Source of the DNA: Thermaurantiacus tibetensis
Lineage (GTDB): Bacteria > Pseudomonadota > Alphaproteobacteria > Sphingomonadales > Sphingomonadaceae
Assembly (NCBI RefSeq): GCF_015354055.1
Contig: NZ_JACHTM010000005.1
Coordinates: 48,646 to 112,645, forward strand
Direction of reading: 5' to 3'
DNA length: 64,000 nucleotides
The position numbers were made by a program, and so were the translations under genes. This document shows positions 37,148-46,087 of the stretch, in pieces. Below the pieces are notes generated by a model, which did no database searches, was not told the origin of the DNA, and saw nothing but the letters and a program-made list of their open reading frames with translations. The number at the start of each line of letters is the position of its first letter. Within the stretch, counting starts at the first letter, position 1.

Positions 37148-39915
37148 TGCGCGTCTCCCCAGTTGGCGCCCCGGCCGACCTCGACGCCGAGCGGCACCGA
37201 GAGCTCGAGCGCCGGCTGGTGCGCCTGCTCCATGACGGTGAGGATGATGTCAATCGCCCTGTCGGCCTCGTCCTCCGGGGCCTCGAACAGGAGTTCGTCG
37301 TGCACCTGGAGGAGCATGCGGGTCCGGGCGAGACCGGCCGCGGCGAGCGCCGGCCCCATGCGCGCCATCGCCCGCTTGATGAGATCGGCCGCCGTGCCCT
37401 GGATGGGGGCGTTGATGGCGGCGCGCTCGGCGTTGCCGCGCTCGGCCTGGATCCTGGAGCGGATGGCCGGCAGGTGGATCTTCCGGCCGAACAGCGTGGT
37501 CACGAAGCCGTCGGCCCGGGCGCGTTCGCGCGTCTCGGCCATGTAGCGCTGGATGCCGGGGAAGCGTTCGAAGTAGCGGTCGATGAAGCGCTGCGCCTCC
37601 TCGCGCGGGATGCCCATGCGCTGGGCAAGGCCGAAGGCGGAGACTCCGTAGATGATGGAGAAGTTGACCGTCTTGGCCGCGGCGCGGGCCTCGCGCGGGA
37701 CTGGCTCGCCCTCGGGAATGGCGAAGAGCTGGCGGGCGGTCAGGGCGTGGATGTCGGCGCCTTCGGCATAGGCTGCCTTCAGTTCCGGCACGTCGGCGAC
37801 ATGGGCCATCAGGCGGAGCTCGATCTGGTTGTAGTCGGCCGAGAGCAGCACATGGCCGGGCGGAGCGACGAAGGCGCGGCGGATGCGCCGGCCGGTCTCG
37901 GTGCGGACCGGGATGTTCTGGAGATTGGGGTCGGTCGAGGCGAGGCGGCCGGTCGAGGTGCCGGCGAGCGAGAAGCTGGTGTGCACCCGCCCGGTTGCCG
38001 GATTGATGCGGGCCTGGAGTGCTTCGGTATAGGTGGACCGCAGCTTCTGGACTTCGCGCCAGTCGAGGATCTTGCGGGCGATCGCGGCGCCTTCGGCCTC
38101 GGCGAGGCGCTCGAGCTCGGTGACATCGGTCGACCATTGCCCCGACTTGCCCTTCCTGCCGCCGGGAAGCCCCAGCCTGCCGAAGAGGATCTCGCCCACC
38201 TGCTTCGGGCTGCCGAGCGCGAAGGGCTGGCCGGCAAGCGCGTGGACCTCGGCCTCGAGCCGCTCCATCTCGGCTCCGAACTCGGCCGAGAGGCGCCGGA
38301 GTTCCCCGGCATCCACGAGCACGCCGGCGCGCTCCATCGCCGCGACCACGGGCACGAGCGGGCGATCGCACCATTCGTAGGCGCGGGTCACCCGCTCGCG
38401 CCAGAGCCGGGGCCTGAGGCGCTGCCAGAGCCGGAGCGTCACGTCGGCATCCTCGGCGGCATAGGCGGTCGCCCGGTCGAGCGGCACCTCGGCGAAGCTC
38501 CCCTTCCCGGCGACGTCCGCGTAGCCGAGCGGCATGTGGCCCAAGTGGCGCTCGGCAAGCTCGTCCATGCCGTGGCCGTGGAGGCCGCCAGCGAGCGCAT
38601 AGGAGAGGAGCATCGTGTCGTCGAACGGGGCGATCGCGATGCCGTGGGCGGCCATCACCACCATGTCATACTTGAGGTTGTGGCCGACCTTGAGGACCGA
38701 CGGGTCCTCGAGCAGCGGCTTCAGGCAGGCGAGCGCGATGGCGCGGTCGAGCTGGTCGGGGCGCTCGGCAAGGAGCCCGTCGCCGGCGCGATGGCCGAGC
38801 GGGACATAGGCCGCGCGCCCCGGAGCCGTCGCGAGACTGAAGCCGACCAGCTCCGCGGCGACCGCATCAAGGCTGGTCGTCTCGGTGTCGAAGGCGACGA
38901 CGCCGAGGTTCCTTGCCTCGGCGACCCAGGCCTCGAGCGCGTCGAGGGTGGTGACGGTTTCATAGGCGGACCTGTCGAAGGCCGGCCGGTCGGGCGTGGC
39001 TGCGGGCTCGGCGGCAAGGGCGGCCTCGCGCGCGGCGGCCTGGCCGTCGGCGGAGAGGCGATGCAGGAGCGAGCGGAAGCCGTGGGCCTGGAAGAAGGCG
39101 GCAGCACGCGCCTCGTCGAGCCGGTCGGGAAGCTTCAGCGCGTCGAGAGGGGGTTCGAGGGGGAGGTCGCGGCGGAGTTCGACCAGCCGGCGCGAGAGGC
39201 GGGCAGCCTCGGCGTGGGTGGCCAGGGTCTCGCGCAGCTTGGGGCGCGGGATCGCGTCGAGATGGGCGAGCACGCCCTCGACATCGCCGAAGCGCTGGAC
39301 GAGGTCGGCGGCGGTCTTGGGGCCGATCGAAGGGACGCCTGGCACGTTGTCGACGCTGTCGCCCATGAGCGCGAGCACGTCGGCAAGACGGGCCGGGGGC
39401 ACGCCCCACTTCTCGGCGACGGCGGCCTCGTCGAAGATGCGGTTCTGCATGGTGTCGCGCAGAACGAGGCCGGGGCGGACGAGCTGCATCAGGTCCTTGT
39501 CGGAGGAGATGACGGTGACGCTCCAGCCGCGTGCGAGCGCTGCCTCGGCGTAGGAGGCGATGAGGTCGTCGGCCTCATAGTCCTCGCGCTCGATGGAGGG
39601 CACGCCGAGCGCGGCGACGGCTTCGCGGATGAGCGGGAACTGGGGGACGAGATCCTCGGGCGGCTCGGGCCGGTTGGCCTTGTAGGCCGGGTAGAGGTCG
39701 TTGCGGAAGCTGCGCTTGGCGGCGTCGAGGATGACGGCGAGATAGTCGTCCTCCGGGCTTCGGCGGGCTTCCTCGATGAGCTGCCAGAGCATGGAGGTGA
39801 AGCCGAAGACGGCGCCGACCGGAGTGCCCGCGGGGTCGGTCAAGGGCGGCAGCCGATGGTAGGCGCGGAAGATGAAGCCCGACCCGTCGATGAGGGTGAG
39901 ATGCGGGGCGGCCAT
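37144..39915 (-). CDS. polA: DNA polymerase I
   Basis: A 923-residue polymerase for repair and Okazaki fragment processing. The 5' nuclease domain is residues 1 to about 290 (MGDSVDNVPGVPSIGPKTAA near 185). The 3'-5' proofreading domain appears intact, with VVAFDTETTSLDAV near 342, VGHNLKYDMVVMAAHG near 414 and YAAEDADVTLRLW near 484. The polymerase motifs are LLSADYNQIELRLMAHVADV near 692, KTVNFSIIYGVSAFGLAQR near 746 and LLQVHDELLFEAPEDEADR near 870. It heads the operon polA-lipoprotein-truB-rpsO. A -10-like TAGGAC lies 6 bases before the ATG, so the mRNA may be leaderless. Confidence 0.97.
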   Translation of the reverse strand: MAAPHLTLIDGSGFIFRAYHRLPPLTDPAGTPVGAVFGFTSMLWQLIEEARRSPEDDYLAVILDAAKRSFRNDLYPAYKANRPEPPEDLVPQFPLIREAVAALGVPSIEREDYEADDLIASYAEAALARGWSVTVISSDKDLMQLVRPGLVLRDTMQNRIFDEAAVAEKWGVPPARLADVLALMGDSVDNVPGVPSIGPKTAADLVQRFGDVEGVLAHLDAIPRPKLRETLATHAEAARLSRRLVELRRDLPLEPPLDALKLPDRLDEARAAAFFQAHGFRSLLHRLSADGQAAAREAALAAEPAATPDRPAFDRSAYETVTTLDALEAWVAEARNLGVVAFDTETTSLDAVAAELVGFSLATAPGRAAYVPLGHRAGDGLLAERPDQLDRAIALACLKPLLEDPSVLKVGHNLKYDMVVMAAHGIAIAPFDDTMLLSYALAGGLHGHGMDELAERHLGHMPLGYADVAGKGSFAEVPLDRATAYAAEDADVTLRLWQRLRPRLWRERVTRAYEWCDRPLVPVVAAMERAGVLVDAGELRRLSAEFGAEMERLEAEVHALAGQPFALGSPKQVGEILFGRLGLPGGRKGKSGQWSTDVTELERLAEAEGAAIARKILDWREVQKLRSTYTEALQARINPATGRVHTSFSLAGTSTGRLASTDPNLQNIPVRTETGRRIRRAFVAPPGHVLLSADYNQIELRLMAHVADVPELKAAYAEGADIHALTARQLFAIPEGEPVPREARAAAKTVNFSIIYGVSAFGLAQRMGIPREEAQRFIDRYFERFPGIQRYMAETRERARADGFVTTLFGRKIHLPAIRSRIQAERGNAERAAINAPIQGTAADLIKRAMARMGPALAAAGLARTRMLLQVHDELLFEAPEDEADRAIDIILTVMEQAHQPALELSVPLGVEVGRGANWGDAH

Positions 39916-40223
39916 GGGCCTGTCCTAGCGGGCTTTGCGGGGGCTGGAAACGGGCGGGTGGAGAAGGCCCTGCGACTGACCTGAAACATGGTTAACAGCG
40001 CGTGAGATGAACGGTTCCGGTTACAAGACGGGCGGTGGTTGACCCGTTGCAGCGGCTGGGTGAGACGCAGAGAGCCTGGAAGCCCCTGATTATCCTGGTC
40101 AGGTCATTCCAGATACGGTCTTATATGCCATTTTGGCAGCCGTGTCGCGCGCCCGCTCGCGGCCGGCGCCAGTTCCACGTCCGGAAAGCCCTTCCGGATC
40201 GGAGCCTGCCACGGGAGAACGAG
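39916..40223. other. Divergent intergenic region between polA and the beta-helix gene
   Basis: 308 bases without a gene. It contains the polA promoter at its left end and an AT-richer stretch (about 40085-40139). TTATAT at 40122-40127 could be a -10 for the plus-strand gene, but no matching -35 is seen. TGCCATTTTGGCA at 40127-40139 is a small perfect inverted repeat. A longer plus-strand frame begins at 40035, but its first 63 codons have no protein-like character. Confidence 0.5.
39922..39950 (-). promoter_or_regulatory. Candidate promoter of polA giving a leaderless transcript
   Basis: On the minus strand TTTCCA, 17 bases, TAGGAC, then six bases and the polA ATG. Transcription normally starts about seven bases after the -10 box, which would be at or next to the A of the start codon. 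No Shine-Dalgarno sequence is present, in agreement. Confidence 0.5.
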
Positions 40224-41642
40224 ATGCCCCACCGCTTTGTCTCTTTGCCGTGCGCCGGCGAGCCCTGCGCCCTGCCCGCAGGCGCCGCCCGTCCCGGGAT
40301 GCCGGCCGGCCATGCCGTCCGCCTCTCGCGCCGCGCCTTCGTCGGCTCGGGGCTCGCGCTGGCTGCAGCCCCGGGGACTGCGGCCGGCAACGCATCCGGG
40401 CCGATCACCGTCTCGACTGCGGCCGAGCTGGTGTCAGCGGCTCGGGCGGCGGCGCCGGGTGCGACCATCCTCGTGAACCCCGGCAACTACGGGCCGGTCA
40501 ATTTCTCGGGGATCGCCAAGTCGGGCAGCGGAATCCTGATCCGGCCGGCCGGAACGACCCGGCCGAGCTTCACCGCCCTCGGCCTCCGCGACTCCGCCGG
40601 AATCGCGATCGTCAACATGAATGTCGTCGGCACGAGCCACCCGCTCGTGAATGTCTACAATGCAAGCGACATCCGGCTCGGCGGGCTCCGGATCGGCGGC
40701 ACCCCGAACCTCGATCCCTGGGATGACGCGAACACCGGCCTCTGGGTGCGGTTCAGCAGCCGCGTCACGGTCAGCAACTGCCGGTTCCAGGATCTGCGCG
40801 TTGCCGCCTATCTCCAGCGGTCGCAGGGCGTGATCGTCGCCGATTGCACCTTCCAGTACGTGCGCGAGGGGCTGAACGCCTGCGCCATCGACCGGCTGCT
40901 CCTGCGGCGCAACCGCTTCCAGCTGATCCTGCCGAATTATGCGCTGGGCGAGCATCCGGATGCGGTCCAGTTCTGGATGAGCGGCGAAACCCAGGGCCTG
41001 CGCGACGTTGTCATTGCCGAGAATTTCCTGCCGCTCGGCGACCAGCGCCCGGTACAGGGCCTGTTCCTGACTGCAGGCTACATTCCACCGGAAGCGCGCG
41101 GCACCATGTTCCACGAGCATGTCGAAGTCCGCGACAACATCTACTATGGCTCCTCTGGCCACGGCATCACCCTGAGCTGGGCGCGCAATGCCCTCGTCTG
41201 GAAGAATAGCATCGTTGCCTCGCCCCACGCCGACACCAATGCCGTCGTCAACGATCCCGCGGGGAGGACGGGAAGCGGATTCCAGCCCCAGCTGCGGCTG
41301 TGGGAGACGAACGGAGTCCGGGTGGAGCGGAACATCTCGACCTTCTTCAACCTGCCGGCGACCGGCGTGACCCAGGCGCGCAACCTGAAGATCTGGGACT
41401 CGCAGACCCGCACCGGCGAGCCGGTTGCGGCCGTGTTCGGTGCGCGACCGACCGCCTCGCTGCCGAACCTCTCCGAGTTTCGGGTGCGCCCCGGCTCGGT
41501 CGCGGCGGGCCTCGGCGCGGGGGCGACGCCGCCCTCGCGCGCCGGGGCGACCAGCCTCAGCAACGAGGCGGCAGCCGCCGACGTCGAGGCCTATCACGCC
41601 ACCCAGGACCGGTTCAGCCAGTGGTTCAGCCCGGGCTTCTGA
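40224..41642 (+). CDS. Tat-exported right-handed beta-helix protein
   Basis: A 472-residue exported protein. The twin-arginine motif SRRAFVGSGLALAAA lies near residue 36, after a long n-region, and suggests folding before export. The body consists of repeated short strands with asparagine and glycine ladders (INTERNAL pattern such as VTVSNCRFQDLRVAAYLQRS near 178 and GVIVADCTFQYVREGLNAC), typical of parallel beta-helix polysaccharide lyases and carbohydrate-binding proteins. I cannot name a substrate. ATG at 40224 has GGGAG at good spacing. It stands alone, 64 bases before the nitronate monooxygenase gene. Confidence 0.75.
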   Translation: MPHRFVSLPCAGEPCALPAGAARPGMPAGHAVRLSRRAFVGSGLALAAAPGTAAGNASGPITVSTAAELVSAARAAAPGATILVNPGNYGPVNFSGIAKSGSGILIRPAGTTRPSFTALGLRDSAGIAIVNMNVVGTSHPLVNVYNASDIRLGGLRIGGTPNLDPWDDANTGLWVRFSSRVTVSNCRFQDLRVAAYLQRSQGVIVADCTFQYVREGLNACAIDRLLLRRNRFQLILPNYALGEHPDAVQFWMSGETQGLRDVVIAENFLPLGDQRPVQGLFLTAGYIPPEARGTMFHEHVEVRDNIYYGSSGHGITLSWARNALVWKNSIVASPHADTNAVVNDPAGRTGSGFQPQLRLWETNGVRVERNISTFFNLPATGVTQARNLKIWDSQTRTGEPVAAVFGARPTASLPNLSEFRVRPGSVAAGLGAGATPPSRAGATSLSNEAAAADVEAYHATQDRFSQWFSPGF

Positions 41643-41706
41643 CGCCCGGTTGACGAGGGCCCTCGCGGCAGCGCAGGGCAGGCGCGGCCAGAAAGGGGAG
41701 GAGCCC

Positions 41707-42720
41707 ATGCCGTTCAGGACCCGGATCACCGAGCTCTTGGGCATCGCCCATCCGATCGTCCAGGGGGGGATGCAGTCGGTGGGGGTGGCGGAGCTCGCCG
41801 CGGCCGTCTCCAACGCCGGCGGGCTCGGCATCCTGACCGCCCTCACCCAGCCGACGCCGGCCGCGCTCAGGGACGAGATCCAGCGCTGCCGGGGGATGAC
41901 CGACCGGCCCTTCGGCGTGAACATCACCGTCTTTCCGACAATGATGAGCCCCGACTACGTGGCCTATGCCGAGGCCGCGCTCGCCGAAGGCGTGCGGATC
42001 TTCGAGACGGCGGGGACCCAGGCGGTCGCCGAGGTGTGGGAGGTGCTGCGCCGCCACGACACGCTCATCCTCCACAAGTGCACGGCGGTCAGGCACGCGC
42101 TCTCGGCCGAGCGCAAGGGCGTGGACATCATCTCGATCGACGGGTTCGAGTGCGCCGGCCACCCGGGCGAGGACGACATCCCGGGCCTCATCCTCATCCC
42201 GGCAGCGGCCGACCGGGTGAAGATCCCGCTTCTGGCCTCCGGCGGGTTCGGCGATGGCCGCGGGCTGGTGGCAGCGCTCGCGCTCGGCGCCGAGGGGATC
42301 AACATGGGCACCCGCTTCTGCGCCACCGTCGAGGCCCCCATCCACGAGAACGTCAAGCGCAAGTACATCGAGAACGACGAGCGCGGCACGCACCTCATCT
42401 TCCGCAACTTCAAGAACACCGCACGGGTGGGGAAGTCGGAGGTTTCCGACGAGGTCGCGCGGCGGCTGGCCCAGCCGGGCGCGAAGTTCGAGGATGTCGC
42501 CGAGCTGGTCTCGGGCCGGGCGGGGGCCGAGCTTCTGAAGACCGGGGATCTCTCGAAGGGCGTGTTCTGGGCCGGGATGGTTCAGGGCCTCATCCACGAC
42601 ATCCCGACCTGCCGCGAGCTTATCGACCGCATCGTCGCCGAGGCCGAGGCCATCCTCGACCAGCGGATCGCCGGCATGCGCGTGGCCCGGCCGGCGCCCG
42701 CCGCGGTCTCGGCGGCCTAG
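41707..42720 (+). CDS. Nitronate monooxygenase family protein
   Basis: A 337-residue FMN-dependent TIM-barrel enzyme that oxidises alkyl nitronates such as propionate-3-nitronate. The N-terminal GIAHPIVQGGMQSVGVAELA, the region DGFECAGHPGEDDIPGLILI near residue 142, and ALALGAEGINMGTRFCATVE near 190 match the family. The ATG at 41707 follows GGGGAGGAG. Its stop and the stop of the convergent dehydrogenase share the palindrome CTAG. Substrate preference within this broad family is not decided by sequence. Confidence 0.9.
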   Translation: MPFRTRITELLGIAHPIVQGGMQSVGVAELAAAVSNAGGLGILTALTQPTPAALRDEIQRCRGMTDRPFGVNITVFPTMMSPDYVAYAEAALAEGVRIFETAGTQAVAEVWEVLRRHDTLILHKCTAVRHALSAERKGVDIISIDGFECAGHPGEDDIPGLILIPAAADRVKIPLLASGGFGDGRGLVAALALGAEGINMGTRFCATVEAPIHENVKRKYIENDERGTHLIFRNFKNTARVGKSEVSDEVARRLAQPGAKFEDVAELVSGRAGAELLKTGDLSKGVFWAGMVQGLIHDIPTCRELIDRIVAEAEAILDQRIAGMRVARPAPAAVSAA

Positions 42721-43898
42721 GCCTCGGCGGCGAGCGCCTTCAGCATGGCGCGGGCAATCACCAGCTGGAGGATCTGGGTGGTGCCCTCGTAGATGCGGTA
42801 GAGGCGGGCGTCGCGGAAGAAGCGCTCGGCCGGATATTCGGCGAGATAGCCGGCGCCGCCGTGGATCTGGACGCAGCGGTCGGCAACCCGCCCGCACATC
42901 TCGGAGGCGAACATCTTGGCGGCCGCCGCCTCGATGGTGACGCGCCTGCCGGTGTCGGCGAGGCGGCAGGCATCCGCCAGCATGCACTCGGCAGCGTAGA
43001 TCTCTGCCTCGCTGTCGGCCAGCATGGCCTGGATGAGCTGGAAGCTCGCGATCGGCTCGCCGAAGGCCTGGCGCTCGGTCGCGTAGCGGGTGGCAGTCTC
43101 GAGGATCCGCCGGGCATAGCCGGTGGCAGCGGCCGCGACCGAAAGCCGGCCATTGTCGAGGCTCTGCATCGCAGCGCGGAAGCCCTTCCCTTCCTCGCCG
43201 CCGAGGAGCGCGTCATGGGGCAGGCGCACCTCGTCAAGGACAATGTCGGCGATCTGGCTTCCGGCCTGGCCCATCTTGCGGTCCGGCCGGCCGACCGAGA
43301 CTCCGGGCCTGTCCATGGGCACGAGGAAGGCCGAGACATGGGCGTTGCCCGGCAGCCGCTCGGGGTGAGTGCGGGCCATGACGAGGGCGAGTTCCGCCAT
43401 CGGCGCGTTGGTGATGTAGCGCTTCGTGCCGGTGAGAATCCAGTCGCTGCCGTCGCGCACCGCGCGGGTCATGAGCCCCGCCGAGTCCGAGCCCGAGCCC
43501 GGTTCGGAAAGCGCGAAGCTCGCAATCATGCCCCGGGCGATGCGGGGGAGCCACTCCGCCTTCTGCGCCTCGGTGCCGGCGGCCTTGAGCGCCGAGCAGA
43601 CCATGCCGACCGAGATCGAGAGGGCCGAGCGGTAGGCGGGCGCGGCATGGGCAAGCAGACGGATGGTCTCGACATATTGCGAGACGTTCATGCCGATGCC
43701 GCCATGGGCTTCCGGCACGGTGATGGCGAAGAGCCCCATCGCCCGCATCTCGTCGAGGATGGCGTCTGGCACCCGGTCCGCGGCGATGACCTCGGGTTCG
43801 GCCGGGATGAGCCGCTCGCGCACGTAGCGCCGGAGCTGGTCGGCGAACGCCGTGAAGCTCTCCGCGTCCATGCCGCCTTCGTGGTGGACGAGCGGCAT
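42717..43898 (-). CDS. Acyl-CoA dehydrogenase
   Basis: A 393-residue flavoenzyme of fatty-acid beta-oxidation. Motifs are FALSEPGSGSDSAGLMTRAV near residue 132 (FAD and substrate contact), YATERQAFGEPIASFQLIQA near 271 and the catalytic glutamate in LYRIYEGTTQILQLVIARAM near 367. Unlike the protein encoded at 23782, this one is complete and can work as a homotetramer. The ATG at 43898 overlaps the SDR stop (TGATG), making a two-gene unit divergent from a thiolase. Confidence 0.93.
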   Translation of the reverse strand: MPLVHHEGGMDAESFTAFADQLRRYVRERLIPAEPEVIAADRVPDAILDEMRAMGLFAITVPEAHGGIGMNVSQYVETIRLLAHAAPAYRSALSISVGMVCSALKAAGTEAQKAEWLPRIARGMIASFALSEPGSGSDSAGLMTRAVRDGSDWILTGTKRYITNAPMAELALVMARTHPERLPGNAHVSAFLVPMDRPGVSVGRPDRKMGQAGSQIADIVLDEVRLPHDALLGGEEGKGFRAAMQSLDNGRLSVAAAATGYARRILETATRYATERQAFGEPIASFQLIQAMLADSEAEIYAAECMLADACRLADTGRRVTIEAAAAKMFASEMCGRVADRCVQIHGGAGYLAEYPAERFFRDARLYRIYEGTTQILQLVIARAMLKALAAEA

Positions 43899-44635
43899 CA
43901 GTGGCCGCCGTCGACGCGGAGCACCGCGCCGGTGAGGAAGCTGGAAGCGGGCGCGAGGAGGGCAAGGGCTGCGGTTGCGATCTCCTCCGGCCGGCCGGGG
44001 CGGCGGAGCGCGTTGGGGGCGGTCTGGCGCGCCTCCTCGGGCCAGGCGTCGGCGATGTCGGTGAGGAAGGGGCCGGCGGCGATCGCGTTCACCCGCACCT
44101 CGGGGGCGAACTCGTGGGCAAGGGCGGCGGTCATCGCCTCGAGCGCGGCCTTGGCCATGCTGTAGGGCACGACCTCGGGCATGGGCACGCGCGCGGCGAT
44201 CGACGAGATGTTGAGGATGGCGCCACCGCCTTGGGCCTTCATGCGCGCGCCAAGCTGCGCGGCGAGGCGGAACGGCCCCTTGGCGTTCAGGCCCAGCACC
44301 TTGTCGAACAGGGCCTCGGAGACGTCGGGCGAGGGAAGCCGAGGGCCCGAGCCGGCGTTGTTGACGAGGATGTCGAGCCCGCCGAGCGCAGCCCAGGCGG
44401 CCGCCGCGAGCGAGTCGCACTGGTCCCAGTGGCTCACGTTGGCGGCAATCGGCACGGCCCGGCGGCCGAGGGCCGCGATCTCGGCTGCGACCGCCTCGCA
44501 GGCGGGGAGCTTGCGGCTGGCCACCACCACGTCGGCGCCGCGGGCAGCAAGGGCAAGCGCCATCTCGCGGCCAAGGCCGCGGCTGCCGCCGGTGACGAGC
44601 GCGCGGCAGCCGGTGAAGTCGAAGAGGGGGTCCAT
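43898..44635 (-). CDS. Short-chain dehydrogenase/reductase
   Basis: A 245-residue NAD(P)-dependent oxidoreductase. The cofactor site ALVTGGSRGLGREMALALAA is at residues 11-30, NNAG near 92, and the catalytic residues in ILNISSIAARVPMPEVVPYS near 138, with the Tyr-x-x-x-Lys in YSMAK. The final LTGAVLRVDGGH is typical. Together with the dehydrogenase it precedes and the thiolase it diverges from, it may act as a 3-hydroxyacyl-CoA dehydrogenase in a beta-oxidation set; that role is inferred from context. ATG at 44635 starts the protein-like part of a longer frame. Confidence 0.88.
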   Translation of the reverse strand: MDPLFDFTGCRALVTGGSRGLGREMALALAARGADVVVASRKLPACEAVAAEIAALGRRAVPIAANVSHWDQCDSLAAAAWAALGGLDILVNNAGSGPRLPSPDVSEALFDKVLGLNAKGPFRLAAQLGARMKAQGGGAILNISSIAARVPMPEVVPYSMAKAALEAMTAALAHEFAPEVRVNAIAAGPFLTDIADAWPEEARQTAPNALRRPGRPEEIATAALALLAPASSFLTGAVLRVDGGH

Positions 44636-44763
44636 CGCGGCGGGTTGCGCCCGCGCGGGCCGGGGGTCAAGGGCACGGAGCGGCGGCGGGGCTCGCCAAT
44701 CCGGCAGGTGGCAAGCCGGCGGGTGCCGCGCAAGGGGCGGGGCAACAGGCACGGGAGACGGAC

Positions 44764-46017
44764 ATGGCGGAAGCGCTCATCATCGACGCGGTCAGGACCC
44801 CGCGCGGGATCGGCAAGGCGGGCAAGGGGGCGCTGGCCCACCTCCACCCGCAGCACCTGGCCGCCACGGTCCTGAAGGCGATCGCCGAGCGCAACGGGCT
44901 CGACACTGCGACCGTCGACGATGTCATCTGGTCGACGAGCACCCAGAAGGGCAAGCAGGGCGGCGACCTCGGCCGCATGGCCGCGCTCGACGCCGGCTAT
45001 GACATCCGCTCGTCAGGCATGACGCTCGACCGCTTCTGCGGCGGCGGCATCACCTCGGTGAACCTCGCTGCCGGCATGGTCATGTCGGGCCTCGAAGACT
45101 GCATCGTCGCCGGCGGGACCGAGATGATGTCGCTGACTGCCACCATGGCGCAGGAGGAGCGCGCCGCCGGCTTCCCGCCGATGCTCATGGGCTCGGGCAA
45201 CGCGCACTTGCAGGAGCTGCACCCGCAGTCGCACCAGGGCGTGTGCGGCGACGCGATCGCGACGATGGAGGGCATTTCCCGCGAGGCGCTCGATGCGCTG
45301 GGGCTCGAGAGCCAGAAGCGGGCCGCAGCGGCCCTTGCCGAGGGGCGGTTCGCGAAATCGCTGGTGCCGGTCCTGAACCTCGACGGCTCGGTCGCGCTCG
45401 ACCGCGAGGAATATCCCCGGCCCGACACCACGATGGAAAAGCTCGCCGAGCTGGAGCCGGCGTTCGCCAAGCTCGCCAACCTGCCGCTCGACGCCGAGGG
45501 GACGACCTTTGCGAGCCTCATCCGCCGCAAATACCCGAACCTCGACATCCGGCATGTGCATCACGCCGGCAATTCCTCGGGCGTGGTGGATGGTGCGGCC
45601 GCGGTTTTGGTGACGAGCCGGGCCTATGCCGAAAAGCATGGTCTCAAGCCCCGCGCCCGGGTGGTGGCGATGGCCAACATGGGCGACTGCCCGACCCTCA
45701 TGCTGAACGCGCCGGTGCCGGCAGCCAAGAAGGTGCTGGCGAAGGCGGGCCTCACCCTCGACGACATCGACCTCTTCGAGGTGAACGAGGCCTTCGCGGT
45801 TGTCGCCGAGAAGTTCATCCGCGATCTCCGCCTCGACCGCGAGAAGGTCAACGTGAACGGCGGGGCGATCGCGCTTGGCCACCCCATCGGCGCGACCGGC
45901 GCAATCCTCATCGGTACGATCCTCGACGAGCTGGAGCGCCGCGACCTGAAGCGCGGGCTCGTCACGATGTGCGCCGCCGGCGGCATGGCACCCGCCATCA
46001 TCATCGAGCGGGTGTAG
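44764..46017 (+). CDS. Acetyl-CoA C-acyltransferase (thiolase)
   Basis: A 417-residue thiolase that cleaves 3-oxoacyl-CoA or condenses two acetyl-CoA. The nucleophilic cysteine is in LDRFCGGGITSVNLAAG near residue 93, NEAFAVVAEKF near 340, the histidine in NVNGGAIALGHPIGATGAIL near 366, and the second cysteine in VTMCAAGGMAPAIIIERV at the C-terminus. It is longer than the roughly 390 residues of plain acetyl-CoA acetyltransferase, in the range of degradative thiolases. It is divergent, across 128 bases, from the SDR and acyl-CoA dehydrogenase that would supply its substrate. Confidence 0.93.
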   Translation: MAEALIIDAVRTPRGIGKAGKGALAHLHPQHLAATVLKAIAERNGLDTATVDDVIWSTSTQKGKQGGDLGRMAALDAGYDIRSSGMTLDRFCGGGITSVNLAAGMVMSGLEDCIVAGGTEMMSLTATMAQEERAAGFPPMLMGSGNAHLQELHPQSHQGVCGDAIATMEGISREALDALGLESQKRAAAALAEGRFAKSLVPVLNLDGSVALDREEYPRPDTTMEKLAELEPAFAKLANLPLDAEGTTFASLIRRKYPNLDIRHVHHAGNSSGVVDGAAAVLVTSRAYAEKHGLKPRARVVAMANMGDCPTLMLNAPVPAAKKVLAKAGLTLDDIDLFEVNEAFAVVAEKFIRDLRLDREKVNVNGGAIALGHPIGATGAILIGTILDELERRDLKRGLVTMCAAGGMAPAIIIERV

Positions 46018-46021
46018 CACG

Positions 46022-46069
46022 CCCGCCTGCCGGCCGGGTTGCATGTCCCGCCCCCGGGCTGCAGGCGGG
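46022..46069 (+). repeat. Inverted repeat after the thiolase gene
   Basis: CCCGCCTGC (46022-46030) and GCAGGCGGG (46061-46069) are perfectly complementary and enclose 30 bases that contain further GC-rich pairing. No T-tract follows, so it is a strong hairpin rather than a textbook terminator. It begins 4 bases after the thiolase stop. Confidence 0.5.
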
Positions 46070-46087
46070 TCTGGAGGAGGGCAGGAT

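Noticed and set aside
40127..40139. Small palindrome TGCCATTTTGGCA before the beta-helix gene as an operator
   Set aside because: Arms of only five bases and no second copy seen; chance cannot be excluded, so it is mentioned only in the description of the gap.
40035..40223. Longer N-terminus for the Tat beta-helix protein
   Set aside because: The extra 63 codons have no homologous look and would bury the Tat signal; the ATG at 40224 has a good ribosome binding site.
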